Shown in pieces: positions 57,513-64,000 of a stretch of 64,000 nucleotides of DNA; positions within the stretch are counted from its first letter, which is position 1, and each line of letters opens with the position of its first letter. The translations under genes were made by a program, and so were the position numbers. The stretch is from assembly GCF_008801915.1 (NCBI RefSeq), contig NZ_VZOV01000002.1:124001-188000 (forward strand), written 5' to 3'. The stretch comes from Cupriavidus gilardii. Its GTDB lineage: Bacteria > Pseudomonadota > Gammaproteobacteria > Burkholderiales > Burkholderiaceae. Below the pieces are notes generated by a model. It did no database searches, was not told the DNA's origin, and worked only from the letters and a program-made list of their open reading frames with translations.

Positions 57513-57727
57513 TTGGACTCCGTAGTTGTCTTGTTGACGGGGTCTGCATGAACGCGCTGGTTGCCAGAGAAGCCAAGCTCAAACTCGCTCGCTTCTGTCC
57601 TGGCTGCGGACTGTTCTGTGCCGGTGATACGCAGGCGTGCCAGGCCGTTGGCCAGCAACGACGCGATCTCGTGGCGACGCTGTTCCGGCGTCATCCGCTC
57701 CGGTGGTAGATGGTTGATTTGATGCAT
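57509..57727 (-). CDS. Small accessory protein of the recombinase cassette (72 aa)
   Basis: Starts MHQINHLPPERMTPEQRRHE and continues IASLLANGLARLR, resembling small proteins next to DUF2924 genes; the C-terminal part is polar. GAGGA lies before the ATG. It overlaps the DUF2924 start by 4 bp, so four genes in a row are coupled. Function unknown. Confidence 0.65.
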   Translation of the reverse strand: MHQINHLPPERMTPEQRRHEIASLLANGLARLRITGTEQSAARTEASEFELGFSGNQRVHADPVNKTTTESK

Positions 57728-57852
57728 TGGTGGCGGTCCTCTCGGTCAAACTCACATGCAGTGAAATTGTCCGGATGGACTGCCGCCGACACCATGAGGG
57801 AGTTTCGGAGCCGTGCGAACCGATGCGGGTTGCTGCGAAAAGCAGGTCCCTT

Positions 57853-59067
57853 TTAGCTCGCCAGATGACGGGCGAGGATGGTCTTCATCAACGAATTGCC
57901 TGGCTGGGTGCTGGCGATCATGTCCCGGATCTGCTCGTTGACCTGCTGGGTTGGCAACCCAGCGTTCTCCGCCGCCTGCGTGACTGCCGAATAAGCATCG
58001 AGCACATCAGCGCCGGTGATCTCATAGCCGTGTCCAAGAGAGATCCAACGCAACGCGGCGAGGCCTGCGGCGAGCGCGAATGCTGGCTGCTTCTCGGCGT
58101 AGTCACGGGCAGCGCGCGTCAGCGTGCGTGGATCGGTCGGGCTGCGCGTGCCCAGCTCGATCGCCGCATTGAACAAACCCGCATCCTTGGCAGCGGCGAA
58201 CCACTTGCCCTCGGCGCCAGGCGTGCTGGCTACCAGGTCGCGTAGGATCTCTTCCGGCTGCTTATGGGGATACTTCTTGGCAATGGCGCGAAACGTCGCC
58301 AGGTTCGTTGTGCCCTGATTCGCCTCGATGGCGTAGCGGCGGTAGGCCTCGTCGAGCAAGCCCGAGGACAACAGGATTTCTTCGCAGGCCTGGGCAATCT
58401 GCCAGCCAGGATCATTGAGACCGCGCGACTCCTCGGCATAGCGGATCGCCTCCGCCTTCCTGCCCATCGCTGCCAATGCCTTCACGCCCCAGCGCCGATC
58501 GTGCCACCACTTGAACCGCGCCTTGTCGAGTAACGCCAACAGTTCCTGGTGGCGGCCCGCCGCGTACATCGATGCTAGGCAAGCGCTGGTGCCTTTGAAA
58601 AATCCATGTCCGGAAGCCTTCGGGCTCCACACGCTCTCGACGACCGGCAAAAACTCATCGGCCCAGTGCGACGCCAGTTCCGGCGTCACGCATAACTCTC
58701 CCCAGTAATCGCCGAGCACTTCGATGTAGGGTATCTCGTCTTCCTGCAGCGCTTGCCACAAGCGTCCGAGCCAGCGTAGTCGCAGCTTCGGCTCGACATC
58801 GGCCTTGGCAATGATCGGCACCAGTGCGTCGATGGCCTTGTTGACCGCCGAGCCCAGGGCACCCGAGGAACTATCAACCTGCTCGAGCGCCGGGGACAAC
58901 TTTTCGAGGAGTTGCACCGCACCCTCGGCCGCGAGCAGCGGCTCCTTGCGCGCGACCTGCTTGATTTCCGCGAGGGCTTCCTTGATACGCTGAATTGGCG
59001 TATCGGATCGCCAGCCGAAGGCGTGACGACGGAAGCGGGAACTGAACTGCCATTTGTGCGCGCTCAC
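57853..59067 (-). CDS. Helical protein of unknown function (404 aa)
   Basis: Starts at a GTG (SAHKWQFSSRFRRHAFGWRS) with GAGGA seven bases upstream; a TTG two codons before is too close to that site. Entirely alpha-helical in appearance, with repeat-like pairs such as LRLRWLGRLWQALQEDEI, ELLALLDKARFKWWHDRRWG and FALAAGLAALRWISLGHG, which suggests a TPR/HEAT-like solenoid. No catalytic motif, membrane segment or signal peptide. It begins 17 bp after the ImmA/IrrE gene on the same strand. I cannot assign a known family. Confidence 0.75.
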   Translation of the reverse strand: MSAHKWQFSSRFRRHAFGWRSDTPIQRIKEALAEIKQVARKEPLLAAEGAVQLLEKLSPALEQVDSSSGALGSAVNKAIDALVPIIAKADVEPKLRLRWLGRLWQALQEDEIPYIEVLGDYWGELCVTPELASHWADEFLPVVESVWSPKASGHGFFKGTSACLASMYAAGRHQELLALLDKARFKWWHDRRWGVKALAAMGRKAEAIRYAEESRGLNDPGWQIAQACEEILLSSGLLDEAYRRYAIEANQGTTNLATFRAIAKKYPHKQPEEILRDLVASTPGAEGKWFAAAKDAGLFNAAIELGTRSPTDPRTLTRAARDYAEKQPAFALAAGLAALRWISLGHGYEITGADVLDAYSAVTQAAENAGLPTQQVNEQIRDMIASTQPGNSLMKTILARHLAS

Positions 59068-59084
59068 GACCAATTCCTCATGAT

Positions 59085-59996
59085 CTATCGCACAGGGTAC
59101 TGGCCGTTGCGGATGAATCGATCAAAGGTATCCTCCTCTGCCTCTTCATCATCATGCCGAGGCCGTTGCCATTCGGCGTCGGGCATCAACAGCAGCGTCA
59201 GAGTGTAGTCGTACTGCCCCGCCACCCGGGTCATTTCAGTGACGGGCATGCTGGTGGGTTCGCGTGGAAACCAGTCCTGTGCTCGGCCCGTCTGTTGATC
59301 GCCTGCATCCCAGCCGTTGTAGCTGTGAGCCAACGCTTGTCGAGGCAACTCGATGGTGTTCTTGCGGGTGGCGAAGTAAGCGCCGGACCGTAGTGCCGCC
59401 TCGTTCGACTTGGCCCACAGCATGTGATCATCACGACTGGCCACCAACACGGCGCGCTTCGGGGCGATTTCGGTCCAGCGCAAGGCTGCAGCCGTCAGCG
59501 AAACGCCGTAGCGATCCGCGCAGTGACTCAGCAGATCGAAGCTGATCGACTGCCCATCCACCTGGCGCCGGAAGTCGTCCAGCGGCATCAGCAGGGTCGA
59601 AGCAAACAAGTCCGCTTCTGACTCGATGTCGCGCTCGTTGTTGTCGCCCGTTTCGATGTCGCCGTCGCCGCACTCGAATAGGTCCCGCTGGTGGCGGTGC
59701 AGGATGTAGTGGCCGAACTCATGCGCGATCGTGAAGCGCTTGCGGCCCTCCGAAGGGGTGGCACTGTTGTATAGGAGCAGCCACTTCGAGCGCGCCTTAT
59801 TGGCTTTCAGCAGACCATCGAAACCGTCGAGATCTTCGCCCTGGACCTTGTCGATCGGCGAGTCTGAAAAGCACTGGCGGGAATACTCCAGCGCCAGCTC
59901 GTCAACCTTGACCGGAAAACGATCCGCACCGAGCACCGTGTTGAGCATGGACGAGATGCGATTGGCCTCGGCCATGGGCTTCTTCGCCTCCGTCAT
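59085..59996 (-). CDS. ImmA/IrrE-family metallopeptidase
   Basis: 303 residues. Zinc-peptidase signature TIAHEFGHYILH (H-E-x2-H) near residue 95, with downstream ESEADLFASTLLMP supplying the third ligand. In ICEBs1 and in Deinococcus the relatives ImmA and IrrE cleave an XRE repressor after DNA damage. The N-terminal 90 residues and the C-terminal stretch (ending NGQYPVR) are extra to the domain. Overlaps the XRE gene by 4 bp (ATGA), a standard repressor/protease pairing. Confidence 0.92.
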   Translation of the reverse strand: MTEAKKPMAEANRISSMLNTVLGADRFPVKVDELALEYSRQCFSDSPIDKVQGEDLDGFDGLLKANKARSKWLLLYNSATPSEGRKRFTIAHEFGHYILHRHQRDLFECGDGDIETGDNNERDIESEADLFASTLLMPLDDFRRQVDGQSISFDLLSHCADRYGVSLTAAALRWTEIAPKRAVLVASRDDHMLWAKSNEAALRSGAYFATRKNTIELPRQALAHSYNGWDAGDQQTGRAQDWFPREPTSMPVTEMTRVAGQYDYTLTLLLMPDAEWQRPRHDDEEAEEDTFDRFIRNGQYPVR

Positions 59997-60313
59997 TCAT
60001 CTTCCCAGGCATCGAGGATCTTGCGGATCTTCTTTTTGTCCGGCTCCGACATGGTTTTGTACTTGCGGAAGAAGGCCTCGTCGAGCACTTCCTCGTCCGG
60101 GGTGGTTGCCGACTCGGTCAGCAGGAACTCCGTGGTGACCTCAAGGACGGCGGCGATCTTGCCGATCTTCTCGGCCGATGGCTTTGGGTCGTCTTTGTTT
60201 TCCAGTTCCCAGATGTAGCTCTTGCTGGAGTCGGTCAGTTCGGCCAACTGTTCCAGGCTGAGCTTCTTTTGCTTCCGCAGTGCGCGGATCTTGTCCCCCA
60301 GGGGCGATGGCAC
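59993..60313 (-). CDS. XRE-family repressor
   Basis: 106 residues from a GTG start with GAGGA upstream. HTH_XRE: LGDKIRALRKQKKLSLEQLA, ELTDSSKSYIWELENKDDPK, IGKIAAVLEVTTEFLL. The C-terminus (TTPDEEVLDEAFFRKYKTMS) is the likely target for the co-encoded protease. Should bind the palindromes in 60358-60434. Confidence 0.9.
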   Translation of the reverse strand: MPSPLGDKIRALRKQKKLSLEQLAELTDSSKSYIWELENKDDPKPSAEKIGKIAAVLEVTTEFLLTESATTPDEEVLDEAFFRKYKTMSEPDKKKIRKILDAWEDE

Positions 60314-60357
60314 CGGTATTTCCTCATTTGTTGGCTTCAATCCTAAAATAATACCAC

Positions 60358-60434
60358 TGTACCGAACGAATTCGTACCTGCTTGACAAACCTATAACCGC
60401 TCCGCGACAATCTAAATCGTTCGGTACACCGAAC
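60358..60434. promoter_or_regulatory. Operator-promoter region of the XRE switch
   Basis: Plus-strand promoter: consensus -35 TTGACA at 60382-60387, 18-bp spacer, -10 GACAAT at 60406-60411. Palindrome ACGAATTCGT at 60366-60375 lies just before the -35 and GTTCGGTACACCGAAC at 60419-60434 lies just after the -10. A 10-bp inverted pair TGTACCGAAC (60358-60367) and GTTCGGTACA (60419-60428) spans the whole promoter. Confidence 0.75.
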
Positions 60435-60517
60435 TTCATCGGTCTGCACACCCCAACAAGAAGAAGGGGCCGTCGAGGCTGATACCAAGCCGATCCAAAC
60501 CTTTGAGGGGTATGTAG

Positions 60518-61747
60518 ATGAACGATGCAGAAAACCTGAGCAAGCTCCTGGGCCACCTGCCACCGGCGGTGTTCCGTGAATTTATGGTGGATGAATTCGG
60601 CCTGGCCATGCCGGACGCGGACGCCAAGAAGCCCAAGAAAGAACAGCGTGAGCAGATGGAGGCTGTGCTCGCGGCTCTTGGGGTGGGCGAGCGGCAGCGG
60701 ATCGAAGAAGTGGCCGAACGGATCGTGCTGCTGTCGGACGGCGCCGGCCAGGACGTCATCGACGGCTTTAAGGACGACATCTTCGATGACGCGGCCCGGG
60801 AAACCTTCGCAGCGATTCCGAACCAGTACGAGCGGGCGCTGTGGCTGCACGTCCATGAACCCGTGATCTTCGAGGAAGCCCTCAACGCCCGACAGGCCGA
60901 CGTGTTCCGGCAAAGCGCCTCCTGCTACTCCGGTTTCATGGCACCTGCCAATCTGGCGGTACTCGACGACGCGACGGCCAAGGCGGCATTCCACCAAACC
61001 GTCGCCCAGCAACTCGGGTGCTCCGATGACGCGGTCGCGATCCAGATCTTCAAGCGTCTGCGGCCCGACACGCAGACCGGCGAGGATGTGGATCTGTACC
61101 AGATCAGCATCCATCACAACCGCCCACCGGAAATCATCGACTGCGTGCAGGCGAGCGAATTGGTGCCCCAGAAAGTGATCCGGGCGGTGTCTTCGCACAT
61201 CACATACGAGCCGGCCAATGGGCACCTGGAGGTGCTGTCGAAAGATACGGCTGGCCGGGAAGCATTGGCGCGCATCGTGGCCGACTCCCTGCTGCAATCG
61301 CCCATCACCGGCGAGAAGATCCCGCTCAAACAATACGACTACCAGAGCTTGGCGGCGCCGCGAAATTTCGATTTGTCCGGCGAGCCGGTAGCGTTCGTCA
61401 AGGTCGTCGAGCTCGGTTACGCCGCCGGAAATGGGCGGTCGCTCCTGGTGAAGATCTGGACCAAGGACGTCGATGACATCTATGCGGCCGCCCGGTCGTT
61501 GATCGGCCCCGCCTTCGACTTCCGCGATCACCACCTCAACTACGCCAAGCTGTCCATCAAGCTGAAAAAGGTCGGCAAGGACCGCGCACGGACGATTACC
61601 GTGATCCTGCGTGACGACAACAAGTGCAACATCAAGACCAAGCGGGAAAAGGACCGGGCGCTGTGCGACCGACTGCTGGCCAAATGGCATCTTGTGAAGG
61701 AGATCGGCCATGTCGTCGAAGCCCCTGCCGACACAGTCGCTGCTTGA
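60518..61747 (+). CDS. Unrecognised island protein, first gene of the divergent pair (409 aa)
   Basis: Starts MNDAENLSKLLGHLPPAVFR with GAGGGG upstream. The N-terminal about 110 residues are helical and charged (VGERQRIEEVAERIVLLSDG); the rest mixes strands and helices (VFRQSASCYSGFMAPANL, VDLYQISIHHNRPPEIID, AFVKVVELGYAAGNGR), ending KKVGKDRARTITVILRDDNK and a basic stretch. No domain that I can name, no signal peptide or membrane segment. The next gene starts 38 bp before its stop, with its own AAGGAG, so both are made from the promoter at 60382. Confidence 0.7.
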   Translation: MNDAENLSKLLGHLPPAVFREFMVDEFGLAMPDADAKKPKKEQREQMEAVLAALGVGERQRIEEVAERIVLLSDGAGQDVIDGFKDDIFDDAARETFAAIPNQYERALWLHVHEPVIFEEALNARQADVFRQSASCYSGFMAPANLAVLDDATAKAAFHQTVAQQLGCSDDAVAIQIFKRLRPDTQTGEDVDLYQISIHHNRPPEIIDCVQASELVPQKVIRAVSSHITYEPANGHLEVLSKDTAGREALARIVADSLLQSPITGEKIPLKQYDYQSLAAPRNFDLSGEPVAFVKVVELGYAAGNGRSLLVKIWTKDVDDIYAAARSLIGPAFDFRDHHLNYAKLSIKLKKVGKDRARTITVILRDDNKCNIKTKREKDRALCDRLLAKWHLVKEIGHVVEAPADTVAA

Positions 61748-62714
61748 ACTGATCGACCTGTTCGAGCAGTCTGGGCAGCCGATTGCCGACGGCGACGGAC
61801 TGCGGCTTCGTGGGGTGCCCGGGTGGAGTGTCCTTGGACGGACATCTTTGACGCCGAAGCTGCTGGAGCAGTGGACCGACTGCGTCGGCTACGCCGGGAG
61901 TTACCCTGCATCGCTCGACGACGAACTTGTCAATGCTGACCTGACCGAAGATGAGCAGGCTGATCGGTATCGCTACCGCTGTCCTCAGACTTTTCGGTGG
62001 AAGTTTGTCCCCGCCGCCGAAGTCGCCGTCTACAGCGTTCGACCAGCAGCAATCCTGAGCACCATCGCCGATCTCCTGGGTATCGCGCAGGCTCTGCGAA
62101 AAGGGATCGATGCGCCGCTGCTGGACGATGCCCTCTGGCATTTGGGGAAGGCACGAATCGGCCCCGCGCTGACAGACGTCTGGCTCGTTCGCGGCTTGGC
62201 GCACTCCGTCGAAGAGGTATTTCGCCACTTCAGCCAGACAAGTCTTCCTGACCAGGGTCTGATCTTGTCGTCTGGCGGTGTATTGCCGCAGTTTGTGCGC
62301 CCACCTCGCAGTTACCGATTCGCATCGCTACGAGCTGCAATCGTCGACTACGTCGCCACGCCGTGCATCGACATGGATCTCCTGCATCGCATCCTGGCCG
62401 CTTCGCCCGATGGCGCGATCCGCCCCGTGTTGCCGGTGCACTTCGACGAGTACACCAACACGCTGACCATCCGCACCAAGACCAAGCCCTGGACGATCAA
62501 AGGAGAGCGTCAGGCTGCGGCAGTCCGCTACATGTTCGAACAGGCCATCAACGACAGGTGGATTCTGTCAGCCGCTGAAATTCTCGACGCAGCCTATGCA
62601 GATAAGAAGACGGCGCGCAGCCAGCGCATGCAGAACCTGTTTAGCGGCAACACGGAGTGGGAGGACTACATCGACAACCCTGAGAAGGGAAAGTATGGCT
62701 TCCGCCGAGATTGA
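61710..62714 (+). CDS. Unrecognised island protein, second gene of the divergent pair (334 aa)
   Basis: Starts MSSKPLPTQSLLELIDLFEQ with AAGGAG seven bases upstream, within the last codons of the previous gene. The C-terminal about 75 residues (LTIRTKTKPWTIKGERQAAA to KGKYGFRRD) look like a winged helix of the response-regulator kind, ending in a GY-type hairpin; this is a pattern-level guess. The middle carries helices around LLGIAQALRKGI. A terminator follows 28 bp after the stop. No known family. Confidence 0.7.
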   Translation: MSSKPLPTQSLLELIDLFEQSGQPIADGDGLRLRGVPGWSVLGRTSLTPKLLEQWTDCVGYAGSYPASLDDELVNADLTEDEQADRYRYRCPQTFRWKFVPAAEVAVYSVRPAAILSTIADLLGIAQALRKGIDAPLLDDALWHLGKARIGPALTDVWLVRGLAHSVEEVFRHFSQTSLPDQGLILSSGGVLPQFVRPPRSYRFASLRAAIVDYVATPCIDMDLLHRILAASPDGAIRPVLPVHFDEYTNTLTIRTKTKPWTIKGERQAAAVRYMFEQAINDRWILSAAEILDAAYADKKTARSQRMQNLFSGNTEWEDYIDNPEKGKYGFRRD

Positions 62715-62742
62715 CCGGCCACCAGTTGGCAGCAGCACGCAC

Positions 62743-62764
62743 AACCGCCTTCGGGCGGTTTTTT
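62743..62764 (+). terminator. Rho-independent terminator after the divergent pair
   Basis: Stem AACCGCC / GGCGGTT with loop TTCG, then four more T. It closes the 60518-62714 operon and separates it from the AlpA-like gene. Confidence 0.9.
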
Positions 62765-62896
62765 GCTTTCTGGCCCCCGCTTTTCCCCGCAGAAGCTGCG
62801 CCCGTACATCAGCCCGTACATGGCGGCGGCAGACGCCCGCACAGGCCGACTTCGAAACTGACCTCATGAATTCGCAACAACCAGAAGGAGTGCATC

Positions 62897-63109
62897 GTGA
62901 GTGTCAAACATCTGAATCAAGGCCAACTGGCCGAACGCTGGGGAGTCAGCGAAGCCACGCTTGAGCGCTGGCGTTCCGAGGGAATCGGTCCGGTATTTCT
63001 GAAGCTGCAAGGTCGCGTCGCCTATCGCATCGAGGACATCGAAGCCTACGAGGCAGAGAGCCTGCGCAAGAGCACCTCTGAACGCGTCAATGCTGGAGGT
63101 GCGGCATGA
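62897..63109 (+). CDS. AlpA/excisionase-type HTH protein (70 aa)
   Basis: GTG start with AAGGAG upstream. A single winged HTH of the MerR-like/AlpA class: LNQGQLAERWGVSEATLERW, RVAYRIEDIEAYEAES. Such small proteins in phages and islands act as excisionase or early activator. Overlaps the next gene by 4 bp (ATGA), so they are co-translated. Confidence 0.85.
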   Translation: MSVKHLNQGQLAERWGVSEATLERWRSEGIGPVFLKLQGRVAYRIEDIEAYEAESLRKSTSERVNAGGAA

Positions 63110-63576
63110 ACCGTATCTCTCCCGATCAGGCATTGGCCACCCCAGCCGGTGAACTGGCTGAGCTTGCCAGCGAATCGCTGTTCCAGCTCAAAAACGACGC
63201 GACTGATCTTCTTTCCATGGCCAAGGCGATCGTCGAGCACGTCGATCGCGCACTGGACCTCAAGTACGCCGGCCGCGCTCACCAGCTGCGCCTGGCAGCC
63301 GGCAAAGACACCGGCGTCGTCCATTTCGACGACGGCCATGTCCGCATCACCGCCGATCTGCCCAAGAAAGTCGACTGGGACCAGAAGCGGCTCGCCGAGA
63401 TCACCCGGCGCATCGCCGCCAACGGTGACGACCCGTCCGAGTACGTGGAGATCAGCTATCGGATCTCGGAAACCAAGTTCAACGCGTGGCCCGAGTCGCT
63501 CAAGAGCGCCTTCGCTCCGGCACGCACCCTCAAGACCGGCAAGCCGGGCTTTCGTCTCGCTCTGCTTCAGGAGTAA
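63106..63576 (+). CDS. Phage-like hypothetical protein (156 aa)
   Basis: Starts MNRISPDQALATPAGELAEL. N-terminal half helical (LKNDATDLLSMAKAIVEHVD), then VVHFDDGHVRITADLPKKVD and RISETKFNAWPESLKSAFAP. No domain assigned; the gene order (HTH, this, small gene, P-loop ATPase) resembles early or recombination regions of temperate phages and islands. Confidence 0.7.
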   Translation: MNRISPDQALATPAGELAELASESLFQLKNDATDLLSMAKAIVEHVDRALDLKYAGRAHQLRLAAGKDTGVVHFDDGHVRITADLPKKVDWDQKRLAEITRRIAANGDDPSEYVEISYRISETKFNAWPESLKSAFAPARTLKTGKPGFRLALLQE

Positions 63577-63581
63577 TCGCC

Positions 63582-63896
63582 ATGAAAACCAAACCTACGC
63601 TGCTCGAACTGCTGCGCAAGCAGCCGGAAATGTATCTCCGTGATCTGCCGGAAAACATCCGCATCCCGGCACTGGACGGCAATCGCCCCGACGAAGTCGT
63701 GCGTCGCATCGAAGACGCCACCATTGATGACTTGGCATTCGCGATCCAGGGCATGGAGTCGGAATCCCGTCTGATCCATCGCCGTCTGAGCGGTCTGCGC
63801 GACCTGTACGAAATGGCCCGCAAGCGCGGCGCACTCGGCGTGACCACCGTCGCTGACGCGTTCGCCAGCATCAGCGCCGAGGAGGCCGGCAAATGA
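63582..63896 (+). CDS. Phage-like hypothetical protein (104 aa)
   Basis: Starts MKTKPTLLELLRKQPEMYLR with AGGAG upstream. Mostly helical, with a likely coiled stretch (SRLIHRRLSGLRDLYEMARK). No family recognised. It overlaps the ATPase gene by 4 bp (ATGA). Confidence 0.65.
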   Translation: MKTKPTLLELLRKQPEMYLRDLPENIRIPALDGNRPDEVVRRIEDATIDDLAFAIQGMESESRLIHRRLSGLRDLYEMARKRGALGVTTVADAFASISAEEAGK

Positions 63897-64000
63897 GCCT
63901 CCCCATCATTACTGCAGACCAGCGCCTGGCCGAGCGCCGTGGCGTGAAGGGTGTGCTCGTCGGCAAGAGCGGCATCGGCAAGACGTCACAGCTCTGGACG
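63893..64000 (+). CDS. Phage-type P-loop ATPase, 3'-truncated by window edge
   Basis: First 36 residues only: a Walker A motif KGVLVGKSGIGKTSQLWT beginning at about residue 19. This fits the AAA_24/'phage nucleotide-binding protein' class that usually precedes recombination functions in temperate phages. The rest is outside the window. Confidence 0.75.
   Translation, partial: MSLPIITADQRLAERRGVKGVLVGKSGIGKTSQLWT

Noticed and set aside
57727-58245. 172-aa frame on the plus strand over the end of the helical-protein gene
   Set aside because: Starts inside the recombinase-cassette leader and overlaps a better-supported gene; no motif.
59993-61711. A 572-residue fusion of XRE with the sequence upstream on the minus strand
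   Set aside because: The extra part runs antisense through a well-supported plus-strand gene; a GTG with a good ribosome site marks the true start at 60313.
53992-64000. tRNA genes or a second ssrA end within the island
   Set aside because: No cloverleaf or copy of the GGTTCGATTCCC/CCA end was found by reading both strands.

Overview
The window is a GC-rich (roughly two-thirds G+C by eye) chromosomal segment of a betaproteobacterium of the Burkholderiaceae, most likely near Cupriavidus/Ralstonia. This rests on the gene orders gyrA-serC-pheA-hisC-tyrA-aroA-cmk-rpsA-ihfB and rpsP-rimM-trmD-rplS, on ompA-ubiG-gph next to ssrA, on an intracellular PHA depolymerase, and on the tmRNA tag ANDERYALAA. 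The genus is inference.

Layout. 1-3.5 kb: surface polysaccharide genes (end of a GT4 glycosyltransferase, a WaaL-type ligase, a GT2 glycosyltransferase). 3.5-11.4 kb: dnaE, trhO, a CoA-type NUDIX hydrolase and the rpsP-rimM-trmD-rplS operon. 11.5-16.1 kb: small accessory genes (exported quinoprotein-like propeller, small secreted and membrane proteins, TM2 protein) and phaZ. 16.2-31.6 kb: catabolism and transport (radical SAM protein, lrp divergent from dadA, acyl-CoA dehydrogenase, etfBA, metNIQ, enoyl-CoA hydratase, HDAC-like amidohydrolase, mltB, cysM, uracil/xanthine permease). 31.9-50.8 kb: a long minus-strand core block from gyrA to comEA carrying aromatic amino acid, serine and histidine synthesis, cmk, rpsA, ihfB, lapAB, ugd and the heptose genes hldE/hldD. 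51.3-53.6 kb: ompA, ubiG and gph on the plus strand, then ssrA at 53633-53991.

From just after ssrA to the window end is a mobile island or prophage. It holds a DUF1778/GNAT toxin-antitoxin pair, a four-gene ATGA-coupled cassette with a large serine recombinase and a DUF2924 protein, an XRE/ImmA-type switch with an unknown helical protein, a divergent pair of unrecognised genes behind a consensus promoter flanked by palindromes, and the start of a phage-like operon (AlpA-type HTH, two small proteins, a P-loop ATPase cut by the window end).

The best candidate for an undescribed system is 57853-62714: XRE regulator, ImmA/IrrE metallopeptidase and a 404-residue helical protein in one operon, facing two overlapping genes of unknown function across a shared operator region. 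The domains of the switch are visible; any defence or transfer role is inference. Other points of interest are a near-perfect Fur box before a DUF2061 membrane gene, long low-complexity tails on IHF-beta and GyrA, and a strong hairpin directly before serC.
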